NCBI GenBank assembly: GCA_963669155.1
Contig: OZ022583.1
Coordinates: forward strand, 17,180,805 to 17,244,804
Reading direction: 5' to 3'
Length of the DNA stretch: 64,000 bases
From: Arbacia lixula
Lineage: Eukaryota > Echinodermata > Echinoidea > Arbacioida > Arbaciidae
Part shown: one piece after another, positions 59,481-64,000 of the stretch
How the letters are laid out: each line of letters starts with the position of its first letter
Numbering within the stretch: the first letter of the stretch is position 1
Notes under the pieces: model-generated
Databases searched by the model: none
What the model was told of the DNA's origin: nothing
Seen by the model: only the letters and a program-made list of their open reading frames with translations
Translations under genes and position numbers: made by a program

Positions 59481-61844
59481 ATGTCTGTGCGTCTGTCTGT
59501 TGAGGGCCGATAGCTTAAAATATTATAGACGCTCAAAGGGCAAACACTGGGGCATTACCTAAACAAAAATATTTTCTCTTTCGCTATTATGTTCGGGTCT
59601 TTTCGTCCTCATTCTGGGGGCAGATTAGAAGAGGCCGACTCACCCGGTGATGCACAGGATGCAACGCGAAATCGAATCTGTCATCGAGGTTAGTTCCTCT
59701 TCTCTTGTTCTGTATCTGTCAATGGTAGAAACATGATCACCAGTCTTGCACGTTTTACCAGCACCATTGCTAACCTCGGGCATGCGGGATACACTGTTAG
59801 TGCCACCGCAACGACTAAACACTATTGGGTAGTCCAATACTTAGAAATACAAGCTGCAAGAATCTACAAAATCGACTTGAACAAAAATTGTAGAAAACCT
59901 CCCTGCAACCACGTGACGGACTGAATCTAGTTATGTGCGCAAAATGTCTTGTTAAGTATTTATATTGTATCTATATATAAAGCATAATCAAACAAGCATA
60001 ATCTTAAATGGAAGAATGGTATTACCATTCACTCAACAAAAACCGGCTCCTTTTACAATCGCTGGAATAAAGAATCAAAATGATGATATTGAAAGAAAGC
60101 ACATGCGACCGTGCAAGATGATAGAGGGTGTAAATTTTCAAGTCAGAATATTTATGACGAAGATTCAAACAGTAATGTATGACATAAGTATTATTCTATA
60201 TTACTGACACTGAGATTGGGATATCAGAAAGAAATATAAGACATGTTCTCCAATATCCCCAGGTCCCCTCAGATCTTTGACCAGAGGCTCATTAACTCTG
60301 CTTCTCTCAAAGTGCTACATTCCTGAATGGTGCATGAAGACACAAAGGTAATAAGTAGTACTTTATTACCAGCTCCAGATTTTGTTTGATTTATTTTTTT
60401 CCTTTCAGTTCGAGATGATTCCTTCGTATTCTAAAATCAAACAAGAACACTAGTTTTTACGACTTCTAGCCATTACCCTTTTCGGCCTGCCGTTATCGTT
60501 CTCCCCTCCTGTACCTCGAAGGGGTACTCGGGAATCCGGACACCGACGTCCACTCCCCTTTTGATACCCCCATTCCAATCCGACATCGCTCACATCAACC
60601 ATGTTAACAATGGAAACTGAGTGCATCGTATCATGCGACAAATGAACTTATAAATAAACCAGCATCTGATAATTATGCTCCCTTGCTGAATCTGTGGTAC
60701 CTATTTCGGTCGAATGACGTAGGCCTATTTTTTAACCACCTGATCTATTTTTGCTCCGTTCCGTGCACAAAAAATGAGAAAAACCTTTAAAACCCAGACT
60801 TTATCCGGCCCCTGGGCTATGACCTTTAGGTGACATTAGTCGTCATCATGTGTTTGCGAAAAGGCCTAATGGAATTCATGTGATGTTAAGATTGCAGCTA
60901 TACTAGTCCAGGCTCTTCTTGCACCTTTTTCTCTTTAATTTGAAAGAGTTGTGCGCTGCCTCAGCGGAATCCTTGACAGGCAATTTCTCCTCCGCACCGA
61001 AAGACAATGACAGGCCCGTGCTTGAGATGGAAACGCATAATTTGAAGGATTTTGACAATGTGATTGATTGAATATAGCACTTCATTCTTAGGCGACAAGA
61101 ACTTTTTTTTCTACATTTATTTTTAGATTTCATGTGAGACCCGTGCACCTCATGCTTTACTACTTGCCCTGTCTCGTTAAAATATGGATAAGGTGTGTGA
61201 CAAACTCGATCACGTGTGCTGAAGACTATAATTTTTTTATGTAAAGACAATGGTATCCATCAGCAAACGTAGCATACATGAAAAATGAAGTTCCATCAAT
61301 ATGACGGTTTATAGATGCATTTTTGTTATAAGAACTACTGAACAATGAAGACATTAGGCATGTTAGGAATTATTTTGATATTTACTGTTAGATTTAAAAT
61401 ATACTGAAAGTGTGTAAATTTTGAATAATACCCCCAAAGTGCCCTGGTACAAACACACAAATACACTGATGTGCCATGTCAGTTGCATGGTTTGTTGAAT
61501 CTTGGCAAGAGCGTCGGAGATTAGTGGAAAGTGTCATTTTGGTTAATTGGTTAAATGAACGAATTAACGAACTTTTGAGGCGGGCACAATTTAATGCTTA
61601 TTATGCAACATCAACACTTTGGCCCCAAGCATTGATTAAGCACCGTATAAAACTAACAAACGAGAGGAATTGCCAATCATCATGATGCAGTAGACGAGTT
61701 CCTTAAGTGGTCAAAGTTTATATCGGCCTATATGAACAAGTTGATCTCTAACAAAAATAGTTAATGACTAACTGTCTTGTCTGACTATTAAGCGGACTTA
61801 ACAATTATGCTCACCTATCAACACTCTCAAAATAGGGTTTTGAA
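59481..61844. other. Intergenic, no gene seen
   Basis: Unique AT-leaning sequence. A GC-balanced patch at 60,450-60,610 and an open frame at 61,476-61,685 show no recognised family. Confidence 0.5.
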
Positions 61845-62095
61845 TTGAACACCAATTAGGGTTTCGTCAGGTTTAGAAAGCAAGAGAGTGTTAGATTTTA
61901 TAACACTTTCGGCATTAGATTTATCACCTATCAGTGTCTCGTCACGATTAGAAACCAAGAGAGTGTTAGCTTTTATAACATTCTTGGCGTTAAATTCACT
62001 ACCAAGGCAGAGGCAAATTAACAAAATGTTAGTTGATAATGAATACAATATCCTTGGTGTTAAATGCAGGACTCTATTGGTATAAGATTTGAAGG
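61845..62095 (-). repeat. Minisatellite, about 75-bp unit, 2-3 copies, open on the minus strand
   Basis: Two clear units and a decayed third. The unit length is a multiple of three, so the minus-strand frame repeats NAESVIKSNTLLLSKPDETL and NAKNVIKANTLLVSNRDETL. No family recognised; I treat it as a repeat rather than a gene. Confidence 0.7.
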
Positions 62096-64000
62096 GGGTG
62101 TATCCCTTTTCCAAATGATGTGTTTAATTTATGAATACATTGGTAACAATACCGAGAATACAGTTAAAAAAACTCCCTTTTAACGACTGATAACTAACTT
62201 CCACTTATTATATTAACCGTCAGGCTTACATTTATAATTGATGGATTGGACATCACAATCTAAGCAACTGAATCAGAATAAAGATGTTAACAGCTATAAT
62301 CCTTGTCGGATTTGTATCAATGTCATTATGTTTGTGTAGACAAGTGGAATGCAAACTACACATTGCTAAGTTGTTCGTACGTTATATGAAATCTACGTCA
62401 CTACTTTTAGAAGCCAGATATACGTAGCCTATATGTTGATGTGGTGGTTCATGCAATATTCTCCATAGGTGTACATGTAATATTATTTGGTATATATGCA
62501 TGTATACATACATATATATATATGTATATATGATATTACATTATAAATCAGACCATATATTACGCTATATATCATATTATATATTAAAGTATCAAATTAT
62601 ATCATATGTATCACTTTTTCTCGGATATAATTATACATATTCATATATAATTATATGGTACTGTTAAAATAGACATTTAAATTTGTGTTGCGTTACGACA
62701 GAAGAGACACTATTGCACGAAACGTTTAGATGACATCACTCGTCTCCATGTCTCCAGATAAGTCAAATCCGGGCTTTGAATACTTAAGGAAATTTGTCTA
62801 GGCCTATATTGAAACAAACAAAAATGCTAAGGAACACTTGGATTGAATCAATCGCGTCTATTCAGTTAATACAAATCCGGGATTTTGACTACTTACGGAA
62901 ACTTCGCGGGATTGAAGAGTGAGATATTTTATAGCGGAGTTTATTTTTAGGCACCACGTAAATCCAACGCACTACCGTTTGTGTAGTTAAATTGTCGTGA
63001 AAGAAACTCGTTCACTCAAGTATCAATGTCCTGTTTACGTAGGATTCTTGTAAAAAAATAGTACAGCACGCAGTAATAATCAAAATACCATGTAAGGGTC
63101 ATCATGAAACACTCTTGTACAGAGTAAATAGTTCTCCTTAATATCATGGGGGAAATCCGAATTTAATTTTATCTGCTTAGCCAGAAGGTCGCCATCTTGA
63201 TTGCAATGCCGTAAGTAACCCTGATGTTGTGACATAGGCAGGTTTTTACTACCGTAGATGACGATGCTCTCTACAAACGGTTTGGCCATTTTCCCCGCAC
63301 AAAGGAAGATACCCGATTTTCATTTTGGTCTTTTCATAAATGATTTGCTTAGATTAAATCATTTTTGTTTTACTTTATATCTAGATTTGTATAAATGATA
63401 CTAGGGTCTGTCTTTTACATTCGATCGCTTTCATGAGTATACTTAGTCCTACCCTTCTTATTTCAATGGAATGTTAGGGATGTTTCACTAAAAACCACAA
63501 GTATATTTAGATTGACAATGACATGTCCGCTAGAATGTTACAAAGACGCGGATGTATAACTCCCCCGAGCCAAAAATAGCTCACTTCTACTAAATTTCCC
63601 AGCAGTCTGCTGAAAGATTATGAATAAAACTCATAAGTGATAACATCCTCGAGTTCATCATTCGTGACAAAAAAAAAACATTCCAAAAAAGGGCAGACAA
63701 CATGTTCAAGGCTCTGTTTTATCGTCAGAACCTTGAGAAATAAGCCCGTCCCAGGAAATCTGAAATGTGTCCCCGCTCCTCCCCCTTCGAAAAAAATGTG
63801 ATTTCATAGAATTTAATGGTGAGAAAACAAAGCGTGATTATTCAGACAGAATTCGTAAAATGTCTTCCTCTGAAAATACGGAGTATTCCACACATCACCC
63901 GAGGATCCATATTTAGAAATGCAGAAACATGTGATACTCGCAACACCAGTGTCATGTGCGTGCAAAATTCTTTAAAAAAACACTTTTCCGCATTTGAAGG
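62096..64000. other. Intergenic, no gene seen; AT-rich core
   Basis: A TATA-rich block lies at about 62,490-62,670 (alternating TA with ATAT words). The rest is unique. A 69-codon minus-strand frame at 63,080-63,289 starts in a good context (AAAATGGCC) but has no recognised domain. Confidence 0.5.

Noticed and set aside
63080-63289. 69-codon minus-strand frame starting AAAATGGCC
   Set aside because: A good start context and ordinary composition, but no domain, promoter or splice evidence. It could be the first exon of a neighbouring gene; transcript data would be needed.

Overview
This is eukaryotic, animal-type DNA: one gene split by GT-AG introns inside long AT-leaning non-coding sequence that is dense in microsatellites, minisatellites and short non-autonomous transposons (MITEs). 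The only gene I can support is a secreted alpha-carbonic anhydrase (CA) on the minus strand, running from a promoter near 22,243-22,329 down to a stop codon at 1033-1035. The enzyme carries a long Gly/Asn/Trp-rich insert of the kind seen in invertebrate biomineralisation proteins, and the repeat landscape is like that of marine invertebrates. My best guess is an echinoderm such as a sea urchin. That is inference; a mollusc, brachiopod or other marine invertebrate is not excluded.

CA gene (1,033-22,243). I reconstruct eight coding exon positions, one of which has two alternatives. Exon 1 (21,823-21,883) encodes the signal peptide, exon 2 (9,141-9,173) is a 33-nt micro-exon, and exon 3 (8,125-8,703) holds QSPINI, the low-complexity insert and the NNGHT proton-shuttle motif. 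Exon 4 (7,518-7,663) carries two zinc histidines and exon 5 (6,942-7,034) the third. Exons 6a (5,580-5,646) and 6b (5,422-5,491) are homologous alternatives, exon 7 (1,929-2,089) carries the SLTTPNC motif, and exon 8 (1,033-1,299) ends in a GPI-anchor-type tail. Every splice phase agrees. The predicted product is 468 aa with 6a or 469 aa with 6b: an apparently active, extracellular, membrane-tethered enzyme that interconverts CO2 and bicarbonate. Using both alternative exons, or neither, breaks the frame, so the pair must be mutually exclusive. A roughly 800-bp (AGT)n array, read on the transcript strand, lies just upstream of the pair.

Promoter. On the minus strand a CCAAT box, a TATAAA box and an initiator-like TCAGTA are spaced as in a classical core promoter. 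They are followed by a leader of about 360 nt with no upstream ATG.

22.3-64 kb. I find no second gene. This part is repeat-rich intergenic sequence. It holds a family of about 90-bp MITEs bounded by TTAA (seven copies in the window, two of them inside CA introns), two inverted copies of a 0.55-0.58-kb MITE with long terminal inverted repeats and TA target sites, other inverted-repeat elements (26.8, 30.7, 44.1, 49.1-49.5 and 53.9 kb), tRNA-like SINE remnants (39.7, 42.2, 43.0, 43.5 kb), a 0.55-kb direct duplication (42.4 and 47.5 kb), several two-copy tandem duplications, and very long purine/pyrimidine arrays (35.3, 38.7, 39.4 kb).
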